Shown here piece after piece: positions 22,736 to 34,951 of a stretch of DNA of 64,000 nucleotides; position 1 is the first letter of the stretch; every line of letters starts with the position of its first letter. The DNA comes from Microglena sp. YARC. Its lineage: Eukaryota; Chlorophyta; Chlorophyceae; Chlamydomonadales; Chlamydomonadaceae. The stretch is taken from NCBI GenBank assembly GCA_022414725.1, contig CM039462.1:123447786-123511785 (forward strand), written 5' to 3'. Both the position numbers and the translations under genes were made by a program. Under the pieces are notes generated by a model. It had not been told where the DNA came from and ran no database searches. It saw only the letters and a program-made list of their open reading frames with translations.

Positions 22736-23064
22736 TTTTCGACCGCCTGAAGCTGAGTTGAAGCGCGATTAAAATATGACCGAAGTCACAATTTTTACTC
22801 TCCTAGCGGGCGAGGGGTTTCGTTTCGGGGCAGGAAGAGAGGCGTGGCAAGAAACTTCGGTTTGTGTCGCTGAGTTGCAGCTACCTTGATTGGGGAAAGC
22901 GGTTGAGTCGTTAATGTGAATAAAGAGCGCGCAGGCTGCGTATGTAAAGCATGCTAGTCATATAGCGAAGAAGAGTGTACCTCGTTTGGTGCCAAGCCAA
23001 GCAAGTAGCCAAGTAGCCGAGTAGCTGAACGACCCGAAACCACCCTCGAATTCCAAAATGACAG
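22736..23064. promoter_or_regulatory. Probable bidirectional promoter between the cyclophilin and the unrecognised gene
   Basis: This 330-bp interval separates the minus-strand ATG at 22735 from the plus-strand ATG at 23065. It is largely free of the repeat families seen all around it, has raised CpG content and contains short direct repeats (AAGCAAGTAGCCAAGTAGCC near 22996-23015). No TATA box is obvious. The role is inferred from the position of the two start codons. Confidence 0.4.
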
Positions 23065-26000
23065 ATGACAGGCCTAGGGACAGTCTTCACACAAGGTAGT
23101 CATAAAGTTCAAGGTCGCACCAAGTTGCGTATTTTCGCGATGAGTAGATTAGGTCACATAGCGGACCTGGAGAACATAAATCCTGTTTCCGGGCTGCTTT
23201 CTTACCAGTCTCGACAGGATGGTAAGGTCCAACTGAGCACCCAAGGGAGTAAGGATGCCCATGCTGCCGCTCTGAAGTGGCCAGCTCGGCGTCCCCTGAG
23301 CGATGTCACCGCGCATTTCACGTTCCAGGTGAGACATCCGGCCGAAACTGAAATACGCAAAAGCCAAACTCGAAAACTGTGTCCATATTATTAGTTTGGG
23401 GGGGGATCCTGCACCTATTTCACCCATCCTGGAAAGCTTCGTCTTGACTTTCAACCCAACCAGTGACACCACATCTTGACCTCCCTTGTGTCAATGCAGC
23501 TCGGAAGAGTGGAAGAGGTCAATGCACTAAGGGCCCACACCTTGTTTCCTGGGAAGCCTACTGAACCCCGCCAGGTATGTCCAGTTGCTGCACATGCTCG
23601 CTTGTTGATAAGCTCTCCATGGAGCTGGCCGGCTGACTCCTTTCTGTGTTGTGGTTCTCAGGTAGAATCGATATTCAGGGGGCCAAGCACAAGTCTTGAT
23701 GGTGAGTTATATCTATCTGACAGGCTCAGCATTAGGGCAGTCGGTCAAATTGGCTGCTAGGAGGTGGTGTTTGAGCTTGGCATCACTATCATCATCCCCT
23801 GCAGATTTTGGGGGCTTCCCCGCCCTTGTCTGCACCCCTACGGCATTTTTCCCACCCAGAATGCATCCTTTTTAGCCAATATGAGGGTGCTGTAGACCCC
23901 CCACATTTGTAGTGATAGTGTCAGTAATTCACTAACTTATTAATAGGGATGATATTAAATGCATAGCAAGACTACTTCTTCGAGCTTGCAACTTCAATGT
24001 TGAATCAGAAAGGAGTACCTCTCGTCCTGGCAGAATTTGCAGGTGCTGTGATATGGTAGTTTACGGTAGAAGAGTGGTTGAAGATGAAATGCATTTCATA
24101 CTAGAATGTCCTTTACACGCTGAGGATTTTCACTCTTTAAGAAAATGAAAAATGGAGCTGAATTAGCGGGGGGGAACTCCAGCATGAAGCTGGTCATGAA
24201 TCCTGATTCCTTTGAAGGATGGAAATACTTAAACAATTTAAAGAATGCAATAAGAATAGAACAGATGAGATGATGATTCACTTATATTGTATAATTAAAT
24301 GATCACTGTAGCACGAACTCAGGGCCCTTGTTGGTAAAACGATTGTTTGGGGTTCAGTTCATCAATGATTATTTTTTAGCCCTTCCTATCACGATTGGGC
24401 AAGTCCCTTTAGCCTAATTGGCCTACCCCTGGAATGTAACATACATACAAACATACATACGAGATGTGCAGTTCAGGCTTTGGATAGAAGGTCGTGACAA
24501 GGGCAGAGCTCATCAGCCCATCTCAACTGCCGGTGCTGATGTCTTGCAGGGTCTCACTGTCAAGCTGTGGCTAGGAACAGCCTTCGGCGAATGCGATAAG
24601 TCACTCCTCCTTGCTTCCCACATCAGCTCTTGGCTTTGCCTCTTGGAACGCGCTGGAGCATCAGATCTCAGAAGCGTGTTTCAGCAGCATTGAGAGCTGG
24701 GATCCTAAATAAGAGCCTGTCGACTGTGACTGCTGCTAAGGTCCGCGTCCACCATCCTTCCTCATCACGAGTATTTCATGACACAACCATGCAATTGTGT
24801 AGGATCTTCTGCGTCTGCTCGTATCTCTGAATATTTGTTTGGTCCCTTACAAGGGAGGGCAATGTGCCTCGCAACTCCCATGCAACAGTCAAATGGAACG
24901 CATGCCTCGCAGTATTGCTTGCAAGTACAAACCATACAGACTGGAGAGGTTATTAAATCATGTGCCGCATCCGCACATAGCTCCTAAGGTCGTTCTAAAT
25001 TCTTTGCTGGTAGTGAGGCCGACACCAAGTGATGTCTGCTGCCCTCAAAGTAGCAGAGACTCCACTTTTACACCGGATGCAGTCCCACTTATACCTAGGA
25101 GTTTGGCGTCGACCAAGGCCTTCGGCCCACACCACCAGCGCATGAACCCTCGACATGGACCGGTCACCTCAAGTCGGTAAGGGCACTTAGCCCAGATATT
25201 TAATCACATTATGGGTCTGTTTCAAGCAGCGTTGCAAATCATGGTGCGCGGCACATCAAGCAACACAGCTCTTGGACAGGTTGGTTGGGCAAGTCCCTTA
25301 AGCCTATTTGGCCTACCTCTAGACTGTCATCTTGTGTTGGCGCTGTAGAAAGGGCTAGGGCAGGTTCAGGTTGTTGGAGAAGAGTGTAGTAGGGGATACT
25401 ATACTTGTTCCTTCGCTGAGAATATTCCAGAACAGATGTTGCAATATTTTAACAGAATTTCAAGAACTTAGTAGTACTACTAGTAGTGGGTGGATGCAAG
25501 AGTAATGATGTATGGCCATAGTTGTCAAATGAATGACAGAGACATGCAACAGGGCTACTATGATAGATCCAGATGTATTAGACAAGTTCTTGAGCTGCTT
25601 CAATGGCATTTGATTGATCAGTTACATTTAACACTTTCTTGACCTGCTTCATTATCATTTGATTGATCGTTTAAATTAAAAAGCTTTTGACCTGCCTCAT
25701 TGTCATCTGATTGATCATTTACATTTAAAAGTTGTTGGCCTGCTTTTTTGTCATTTGATTGATTATTTACATTTAAAAGTTTCTTGGCCTGCTTTATTGT
25801 CATTTGATTGATCATTTACACTTAAAAGTTTTGGGGGGCTGGATCATTGTCATTTGTTTCATCATTTTAATGTAAAATCTTTCTTGCGCTGCTTCATTGT
25901 CATTTGATTGATCATTTACATTTTGGGGCTCTATGGTGAACCACGTTGATGGACACCCTTCTCTATTCAGGGATGTCCACGATTTCCTGTTTGGGCTACG

Positions 26001-26557
26001 CGTAGCAGCTTCTAAGCAGCTCCCTTTCCATGTCCTTAGGAAGAACTTGAAGCTAGCTGGTGCATCTGAAAGCTGATATAACAAGCATTCAAATGAAGCT
26101 GTACACTGTGGGCTTAACCCATTGACTGGCTTATGGAGCTGGCTGGAATGTCATGTGTAGCCCAACAATGAAACAGTCAACCTGATGAGGAACTGTGTTA
26201 GTATGATCATATGTTGCAGTGAGATGTGGTGGTGCTGCCAGATAAATAAAAGTGGGCCAGATGAACTGAAGAAGTGGGCCAGATAAGAAATAGTGAGCCT
26301 GCAAGTGAGCCTGATAATAGAAAGTGTGGAAACGTGTACCTGCCACTTCGAACTCAAAATAATTCGCTACACTAAATATCCAATTAATTCCAGTTTGTGA
26401 CTCGCACACACCTTGCCACATCGTGATTCTTTCTCTTTTAGTTCCTCCTCAGTGGCTCAGTGCCTTCCGAAAACGCTTTGAGAGATTATGCAACCCAAAA
26501 AAGAGGATTGAGGCTATGAGCAACCGAGGAAGGCAGCAGTTACAGGAGAAGCAGTAG
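23065..26557 (+). CDS. Unrecognised small gene, four-exon model, about 163 residues
   Basis: Proposed exons 23065-23328, 23500-23574, 23662-23701 and 26442-26557 have AG/GT borders and consistent phases (0, 0, 1). Exon 2 is exactly 25 codons (LGRVEEVNALRAHTLFPGKP...), exon 3 carries VESIFRGPSTSLDG, and the last exon, after the acceptor TTCTCTTTTAG, encodes PPQWLSAFRKRFERLCNPKK and ends GRQQLQEKQ-stop. The C-terminus is strongly basic. I recognise no domain. A second ATG at 23058, seven bases upstream in another frame, would give only 13 codons before TAG. A later in-frame ATG at 23140 is an alternative start. The gene lies divergent to the cyclophilin gene with about 330 bp between the ATGs. 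Further small exons in the 2.7-kb intron cannot be excluded. Confidence 0.42.
24010..24280 (+). mobile_element. LINE zinc-knuckle fragment, degenerate
   Basis: A plus frame reads SRPGRICRCCDMVVYGRRVV then EDEMHFILECPLHAEDFHSL, the C-x2-C...H...C arrangement of the LINE C-terminus. It lies in the large intron of the unrecognised gene. Confidence 0.55.
24284..24462 (+). repeat. Dispersed repeat F, full copy
   Basis: From TATATTGTATAATTAAATGA through GAACTCAGGGCCC and GGCAAGTCCCTTTAGCC to a CATA-repeat tail (ACATACATACAAACATACAT). The tail orientation suggests retroposition. Confidence 0.65.
25606..25926. repeat. About 62-bp tandem repeat, six copies
   Basis: Unit CATTTGATTGATCATTTACA then TTTAAAAGTTTCTTGGCCTG; copies drift by indels and substitutions. 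Confidence 0.85.
25985..26176. mobile_element. MITE family A copy (GGGCTACGCGTAGC end type)
   Basis: CTGTTTGGGCTACGCGTAGC at the left, and CATGTGTAGCCCAACAATGA then AACAG at the right, are inverted ends. It lies in the large intron of the unrecognised gene. Confidence 0.7.
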
Positions 26558-26877
26558 GGATTATGCGATGAGAAAAAGCATGAGGGAAGATTTGCCAACA
26601 GAAGAAGAAGAAAGGCGTCAGCATGGGGAGGCGGAGTTTGCAAGGAGAAGAGGCCTAAGTGCGAGAAAGGGGGCAAGCAAGAAAAAGAGGGTACGGGCGA
26701 AGAACGACCAAGAAAGGCAACAGTTCCAGGATGAGCATAGGCAGACGAGGGTGCTTTGGGGTCAGGTTATTACAGTTTGGTGTCAGCGTTGAGAGGGATG
26801 ACAATAGGCTTGCAGTGCCCGAACTCCCAAGTTGTATGTTGTCAAGCTGCGGGAACATTTGGAATCCAGTAGCACTG

Positions 26878-27073
26878 CTGTTTGTTTAGCTACGCGTAGC
26901 AGCTTCTAGGCAGCTCCCTTTCCCTGTCCTTTGGACCAAACCTGAAGCTAGCTCATGCTTATGGGAGCTGATATGACAGTCAATCCAATGCAGCTGAAAT
27001 TTGGGGCTTGACCCAGTGGCTGGGTGATAGAGCTGACTGGAAGCTTCCATGAGTAGCCCAAACAAATAAACAG
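26878..27073. mobile_element. MITE family A copy
   Basis: CTGTTTGTTTAGCTACGCGT then AGCAGCTTCTAGGCAGCTCC at the left; GAGTAGCCCAAACAAATAAA then CAG at the right. Confidence 0.7.
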
Positions 27074-27079
27074 TGTCCA

Positions 27080-28470
27080 GTACAGGGGGCCTGCAGGAAG
27101 TTTTTTCTATACCATATGCTTGTATTTTTTTATTAGCTCCCCCCCCCCCCCACCCCACCCCACCCAAGCTTGTGAGGCCCATATTTCCACCAATAATAAT
27201 TAGGGGGTCATAGTAGGGTGTATTGTGATCCCCTCAACGATTGTTATCCATTTGTGGTCTTACATGTGGACTTAGACAAATTGGACATAGTTGTCAAGCT
27301 TACCCCCTTTCCTAGCCCTAATTCTGAGCTGACCTAGCAAGTTTTTGGTGCCTGAGAATTTGAAGATTGTTTTAAGGCTATGTTGCATGTCTAAGGAACC
27401 TTTATACACCCAACAAGTTTGGTGTGGAAATATTGAGTTTTGATTTGGCCCAACTTTCACACTGGGATACCTGGAACCTGTGGAGTTCACTTCTCGAGCT
27501 CTACCTCGATATGCTCACTCGATGTCAGACACGAGCACGGATTTGGAAAAGTCTGCTCGAGCCTCTTTCGGTGGATACTTTATCTACGTCAGATTCCGCC
27601 TAGCGACGAAGTTACACAGATTGATAGATTTTTCAGAAACCGGCTCGACCCCCCCCCCCCCCCAAAAAACAAACGCACCCCTTTTGGGGGGTCGACATCT
27701 ACTTCCTCTGCAAGTCGATTACATTTTTCTCAGTTGGTATCGAGGATTACGGCCCCTTTAGGCCCCTAATTGAGCTTGACTTTTAACTTGGTAACATAGC
27801 TTCAGGCAGCAATTTGTCTTCGGCAGTAAAAACACCCAGGGGAAAATGCAAACGCGAACCCGGCGCAAACATAACATTTTTCTTCTTCCATTTCTTTTTC
27901 TTTTTTCAGACCCCTAATTCAGGAAGCAGTATACTTCGAGCATTCATCATGCAGTACCGGTATCCGAGCAGCTTTCTAGAGGCCCCCTGGTCCAGTAAGG
28001 TATCGCGATATTGTATCCATCATTATCGCCGTCATCATACTTCTCAAGTAGTCCCCCCATGTACAGTATCTTGACTTGCAGATATCCCCCTGTGATGGTG
28101 ATCCATGCTCATTGTGATCTTAAACCCCACAAACTGTGATGGGTCCACAGCGGGGCAGCAGGGTTGTTCAAAAGCAGATCTTGCCCTTGGCGTCAAAGAA
28201 GATTTCCAAAACTTCAATTTGAGCTAGGTAGCAATTTTGTACATGGCTCCAGCTAGCAATTTGGCTGCTCGCCGTCTCTAGATTGCCAAAAAGCATGGAT
28301 CACCACCTCGAGAATCTAACAGATTAGCGGCTGTCAAGCATAGGTATGCTGTTGAGCACACAATACATGCCGTTTGCATCATGGACTGTCATATGCTAGC
28401 TATAGCTACCGGCAGTCTAAACATTTCTAATTTCTATTCTCTACTTCCTTACAGCACGTTATTCTTATGC
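27080..28470. other. Intergenic between the unrecognised gene and fibrillin, no gene seen
   Basis: Contains a C-run region near 27130, a C run at 27650-27663 and the ATTTGGCTGCTCGCCGTCT motif (28252) that recurs inverted at 28755 and 63535. Confidence 0.4.
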
Positions 28471-28475
28471 AAACA

Positions 28476-28720
28476 TGGCAACTAGGAAACTAAACTCGAG
28501 AAAAAAGTATCAGAACCCAGTTTACCAATCTGAGAGCGAAATGGTCCCTCTACATGATCTGGTGTGCAATTCAGAAGTGGAAGGTCGTGCGAAGCTACCT
28601 TTGTGTGTTCATGAATTTATGGAGAGATTGGATCAAGGATATAAGGATACAAATGCTTATATTTTTGACTGTTTTGACAACATTTACATTTCCCCTAGTA
28701 ATTCATTCATAATATAATAT
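28476..28720 (+). mobile_element. LINE 3' fragment, same lineage as 63.2 kb
   Basis: The open frame RKLNSRKKYQNPVYQSESEM ... VEGRAKLPLCVHEFMERLDQ aligns along its length with 63150-63300, where the same codons are broken by a stop. An AT-rich tail (TATAATATAATAAATTATAA) follows at about 28710-28745. 5'-truncated. Confidence 0.6.
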
Positions 28721-29691
28721 ATATAATATAATAAATTATAAAATAATGCCTTAGGCGGCGAGCAGGCAAATTGTTGGCTGGAGCTCAAGCTGAAGTTCAA
28801 GTAGCCAGGACAGCAAAAACCAGTGGCGTACTATATAGTAGTACACGTCACCAACTGGTTTAATTGTTGCCGTAATCAGGCAAGTGTTCCATCAAGACAA
28901 GCACACACCACACCATTCAGGGTGAGTCTTCAAACTATCATCTGAGCAAAATGAGAAGCACTACACCTCACTATGATCAGGTGTAAGCAACCCACCAGCA
29001 AAATAAGAAGCACTACACCTCATTGTGATCAGGCGTAATCAACGCGCCACCCTGTTATATACCAACACCAATCCAGGCGTAAGCAACACACCGTTATAGC
29101 AATTCAGGGGATGATTTGGGAAGCACAATTTGTACTTCGGACTTGGTTCTCAGAATCTCAGGCCAATTATCGAGAATTCTCACGAGAATTCTCAGATTTC
29201 CAGGCCAAATTCTCGATTTCATGTACAAAGTCCGGGTTCTTCAGAAACCTTGAACCCAAATCATCCGCTGAATGGCCATAAGGCATGCATGCAAAGCCAT
29301 CCGCTGTCAACCAATACATGATATGACCAAATATGAACCACTACTCCAGGGGATCCTTTCTACAACAGTCCTCGTAATATCCTTATAACGTATGCCACAC
29401 ATTGAATAAGAAACGCATGCAAACCGCCAAGGCAAGATACACGATTTCGACCCAGCAAGTCTTGCAACCAGTATAACACACAAACTGAAAAAATAATCGA
29501 GAGCAAGGGGAGTTGAAAATCAAAGTAGAAAATCATCGCATGATACGGTAACTCAAGGCCCATGTGTTTTGGAGGCAGCTGGTGCTCGATGAGTATGCAA
29601 CTAATTTCAAGTTCAAGCTGAAGTGCTCAATGACACCAGCCATTGCAATGGGTCTGTTGAAGATGAAGACTAGAAAGGGATAAAGACGTCC

Positions 29692-31369
29692 TCACTGCTT
29701 TTTAAGCTCGTACACCTTTTTGAACAAGAACAGGTTCCCACTTGTCTTGCCCTTTCCCACTCGAAGCTCGTCATCACAGAAGGAGGTCACCCACTCAGCC
29801 CCTTTTCTTCTTGACTCCGACTGGGAAGATCCAGTGCCTAGTTCTAGATTGGGAAGCCACGTCGGGAGTTTAACGCCAAGCCAGCCAATTGGTCTCATCT
29901 TGAAGTAGGAGTCAGAATCACAATGTAACAATGGTGGGTGGGTGGGTGTTGATGGTGGGTGGGTGGGTGTTGATGATGGGTGGGTGAGTGGGTGGGTGGT
30001 GATGGTGTGTGGGTGGGGCCATACATTTGATTGGTCAGGATATGCACAGTGTGCTGTGCATGTGCAACCTAATGTAATGATAACGCCAAGTCAGTCAATT
30101 GGTCTCACAGAATCACAATTGGTCTCACAGAATCACAATGTAACAATGATTCATAGGGTCCTTTTGATAAATGGAGGAATGGTGATTGATGTCTTGATGT
30201 TATGGCATCTCGGTGGATGGGTGAGCGGTAAGTAATGATAACGCCTGGTGGGGCGTGGTATTAAGGGAGCCCTGTCTTCCGTCGGTAGGGAACGGGCTGC
30301 TACTTTACCAGGACAAAGCTACCATGGCGGTTGACGGTGACTGCGAACACTACAGCGCTCCCGTAGGGATTCAAACCCGGCACTTTCTTCGTTCAACGAG
30401 CTCTACCCTTGAGCCATTCATCAAAACGGGGATGTTTGGTAAGCGGAGGGATATAGCAAAGGGAACTAATATATGTATAGTTGTAAATATAGGTAATCTC
30501 TAAAAAATAGTTTCCATGGTGTTGCCTTTAAACGATCTTTTTCAAGTACAGCCCCCTTGGGCTGTGCTTGGGCCCCTTTCGGGCTGAACTGAGAAGAAAA
30601 TGGTGCACTGTGGTATGCAGTGGTACTGTAAGACACAATGGGTGAGAAAAGGAAAACGAATTCATATCGAGATGATGACAGGATGTTTGTTTGGTCGTGG
30701 GTTGGTATCTCTCACCAACCCTAAGTGCGCCTACTTTGCATATTGCACGAGTGGCACCACCATTCGAACTGAATCCTCCTGGTTTGTGTTGGGAGACCCA
30801 CCTCCTGGAATGAAAGTCCTTTAACAACTAAAAAAAAAGTACACCCACTTGAAACTGTCGAATGCGATCATTGCTGTGCGTCCGTCTCCTGTGTTGCGCC
30901 AACTACCCTCGATGCCAATGCGCCAGCTGCCTAGTGGGCCCAAACCAAAAACAGCTGTGTTGCTGGACCGAATGGCTCCCCCGGGATCTGTTGACAGTTC
31001 TTGAGAGACATCAAAGAGCCCGGTGCTTGGAAGTCGCTTGGAGGCAGCCACTAACAGGCGGGCAACTTCTGTCCGGGTGACTGCCTGACGTAATGATGGG
31101 TTGGAAAGCGGATGAGAGAAAATCATGTGTATGGAATTCAGGAAGACTAGGAGAGAGTCTGGTGCTTGGAAGTCGCTTGGAGGCAGCCACCAACGGGCGG
31201 ACAACTTCTGTCTGGGTGACAGCCTGACTTAATGATGGGTTGGCATGCGGATAAGAGAAATTCATACTTTTGGAATTCAGGAAGACTAGGAGAGAGTCTG
31301 GTGCTTGGAAGTTGCTTGGAGGCAGCTACTAACAGCAACCATCTGTCCCGGTAACCGCCAGGGTAAGGT

Positions 31370-31404
<35 letters not shown>

Positions 31405-34400
31405 ACAAATAAAAAGCTTATTTTCGGTCATTGAGAACTATTGATGCCGTAATGATGGGTTTGAAAGTGGATTAGAGAAACTCGTGTTTATGGAATTCCA
31501 GAAGACAAGGAGGGAAGCTTGCTTGTCCGGTTTACACTGCCACATCTACTAGCCACCATTTTCAACGTGCAGGTGATATGCCCATCCACACTGCCACAGC
31601 CATACCCATTACTCCCCCCCACCCCCACCCACACACAACACACACTCATACCCCTCCCCCTAACCCACACCCCACACCCCCACACACACACTCATACACC
31701 CCTGACCTCCTCCCCCACCCACAGCCATACAAACACGAACCAAGGCACTCATACCCTCTCTGACGTATCACTCACACACAAACTAACACTACAACAGCCA
31801 CGCCCACTCCGGACCTCCCCCTGGTATCTGCCACTCACGCAGCCAAGTTCATGCGCTCAAAGCCATGCTTTGTGTCAAATTAATAGGGACCGGCATATCA
31901 TGTGATATTGACCAAAGGCATGAATAATGTCATAGGATAAGATACAAATTGAATCATATGATATTGTATATAAATGGTAACTGTAGCCTAGTCAGACTGC
32001 CGGCATTATATGACATCATATTGCCGTTCCCTACAAATGAACCACATCCAAGCAGCCCAGCACGCAGTTCATTTCTATTGTTTTATTTCTAGGTACAAGC
32101 AGCAGCTTCTAGGCAGCTCCCCTGGCTGGCTAATCAGCCAAACCTAAAGCAACCTAGTGCACCTTGAAGCTGACGTAATCAGCTTTCTAGCACTGCAGAA
32201 TTTTGGGGGCTTGGCCCAGTGGCTAGCTCAGGGAGCTGCCAAGAAGCTGCTGCTAGTAGCCGAAAAGGAAACAGTGAGGTCATCAACTCACCGTCCCATT
32301 GCTTGCGGACACTAACTTCCAAGAGCCTAGCATGTTGTTGTCCAGCACGGCGAAAAGGAAACAATGAGATCACTAACTCACCGTCCCATTGCTTGCGTAC
32401 ACTAACTTCCAAAAGCCCAGCATGTTGTTGTCCACCACGCTTGGGCTTGCTGGGTTGATGCCGAAACTACTTTCTGACATTTGGTCAGAAATAAACCTTG
32501 GATCATCAAATCTCAAGTGAAAGCGGTAGTCATCCTTTTGAAGCCTCTCCAACAAAATATCCACCTCTACCTTCTCCTGAGTCAGTCCAGGTGAAAAAGG
32601 AGTAAGCATAAATGAAGAGATCACAAAAGAGGCACCATGGTTTCATTTTTGGCGGAGCCCCCCCATCTGTGGGGCGAGAGCCCCCAGATTCATGTAGCTG
32701 TCTGTCTGTCCGAACGTCCGACTGTCCGACGACCGAGAAGAAGCCTGACACGTCAGCCAACTGTCTCATAACTAACTGCCTTCGGTTAGCTCCATCGTTG
32801 CCACCTGATGTTCCGTTGCCAACACTCTCCGCCAATTTTCTGCGTCGCTTGCGATGCTGCATAGGACATGCTGGGCTACGCATGGCAGCCTCCAGCCAGC
32901 TCCAACAGCCAGCAACTAGATAAAGCCGAAAATTTCAGTTGCATTGCAATACCCGTAATGTCAACTTTCAGACACATTAGCTAGCTTCCGGTGGGAAGGA
33001 GCTGCCTAGAAGCTGCTACACATAGCCCAAAAAATGAAACAGTGAGTAAGCATGCAGGCTTTGAGGTTCACTATGAAGGAAGCATGCAGGGTGTCAGGGC
33101 TGTCGATAAATAAATAAATAAACAAATAAGTAAATAGACAGGTTGCCTTATTACGAGGCGTGAGGTTGAGGGGGCCAGCCTGTTTGCTTGCACTGTGGCC
33201 AACCACCAATGGGCTGCCGATAATAATTTGGTACTCTTTGTTGTTGTGTGGTTGGTAAACATGATTCGACTCCATCATTGCTTTTATTTTCAGGCACCAG
33301 CAACAGCCTCTAGGCAGCTCCCCTGGCTTGCTACCCATCCAAACCTGTAGCAATGTAGTGCGGCCGGAAGCTGATAGAATTGTCTTTGTAGCACTGCTGA
33401 AATCTTGGGGCCTAGCCCAGTGGCTGTCTCAGGGAGCTGCCTAGAAGCTGGTGCTCATAGCTGAAAAGAACAGCTACGAACTACATGTCCAACAGACATC
33501 CGCTGCCCAGAACTGTCGAAATCGTGGGGCTTAGCCCAGTGCCTGGCTCAGGGAGCTACCTAGAAGCTGCTGCTCGTAGCTGAAAAGAAAAGCTATGAAC
33601 TCCATGTCTCACTCATGTTTCCTCTCCACATCACACATCCCACGGCCTGGGGGATATTGTAACCCAACCTAAGAGGTACAACAGGGAACAAAAACTGTCC
33701 ACATCACACATCCCACCGCCTGGGGGTGTTGTACCCCAACCGAAGAGGTACAACAGGGAACAAAAACTGTCCACATCACACATCACACATCCAACCGCCT
33801 GGGGGATGTTGTACCCCAACCTTAGAGGTACAACAGGGAACACAAACTGTCCACATCACACATCCCACCACCTGGGGGATGTTGTCCCCCCACCTTAGAG
33901 GTACAACAGGGGAAAAAATAAAAATTGCCATACTAAACAAAAACGACCCAACAGAGCTGTGGGAAAGATCTACGTTCAAAGCTGCAGCAACATTAGCCTA
34001 TCCAAAGTGTGTGTGTGTTTGTTTGTCACAAACGACTTTTCCAGGTTTCACTTCAAATCACAAAAAAACGGAACATTGTATACTATGTAACAATTTGAAG
34101 ACTTATTGACACCGGACAGATTCCCACGAGAGCACATATGAGCATCGCAATGTAAGACAAGGAGCTAAGATTTGTGCTTTGGGGGGTCAAAAGCTACAAT
34201 TATCGGGTAACCTTTTTTTAACATTTCAAATTCGTACCATCCAAACATGTGCGCAGCAGTACCAACCGCCACTCCCCACATCTCTCTTCCTCAGTGTTTT
34301 CTTTTTCTTTTTCTTTTTGCTAAAAGCAGCAGCTTCTAGGCAGCTTCTCTGACTGGCTATTCGGCCGAATCTAATGCAACCTAGTTTGTCTGGAAGCTAA

Positions 34401-34894
34401 CAGAATCCGCTGTCCAGTACTGTCAAAATCTTGGGGCTTAGCCTAGTGGCTGGCTCAGGGAGTTGCCTAGAAGCTGCTGCTCGTAGCTGAAAAGAACAAG
34501 TCCTATGCAGCGTCGCAAGCGACGCGGAAAATTGGCGGAGTGTGTTGGCAACGTATCGAAAGGTGGCAATGATGGTGCTGACCGAAGCGAGTTAGTTAAG
34601 CGACCGTTGGGTGACGTGTCAGGCTTCAATTTTTTTGTCAAACGGACATATGGTTTAACATGGGGGCTCCCGCCCCCTTGAAGAGGGGGCTCCGACAAAA
34701 ACACTACTCTACCTCATGTGATCCTGGGAGAATGGCTGCTGCTGGTCCATATTTCCTCTCAATGCTATCCAGCAGTTGGTACAGCTCCACCTTGATGCAC
34801 TTGATGTCATCAAGCACACGCTGACTCTGCAGTGAGAACAGGGGTATGCACATCTGTTTATTGATGATGGTGATGACGATGATGATGATGGTGG

Positions 34895-34951
<57 letters not shown>

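Noticed and set aside
24418..25180. Several open plus-strand stretches as exons of the unrecognised gene
   Set aside because: No splice borders in phase and the region includes dispersed repeat F; coding support is lacking.
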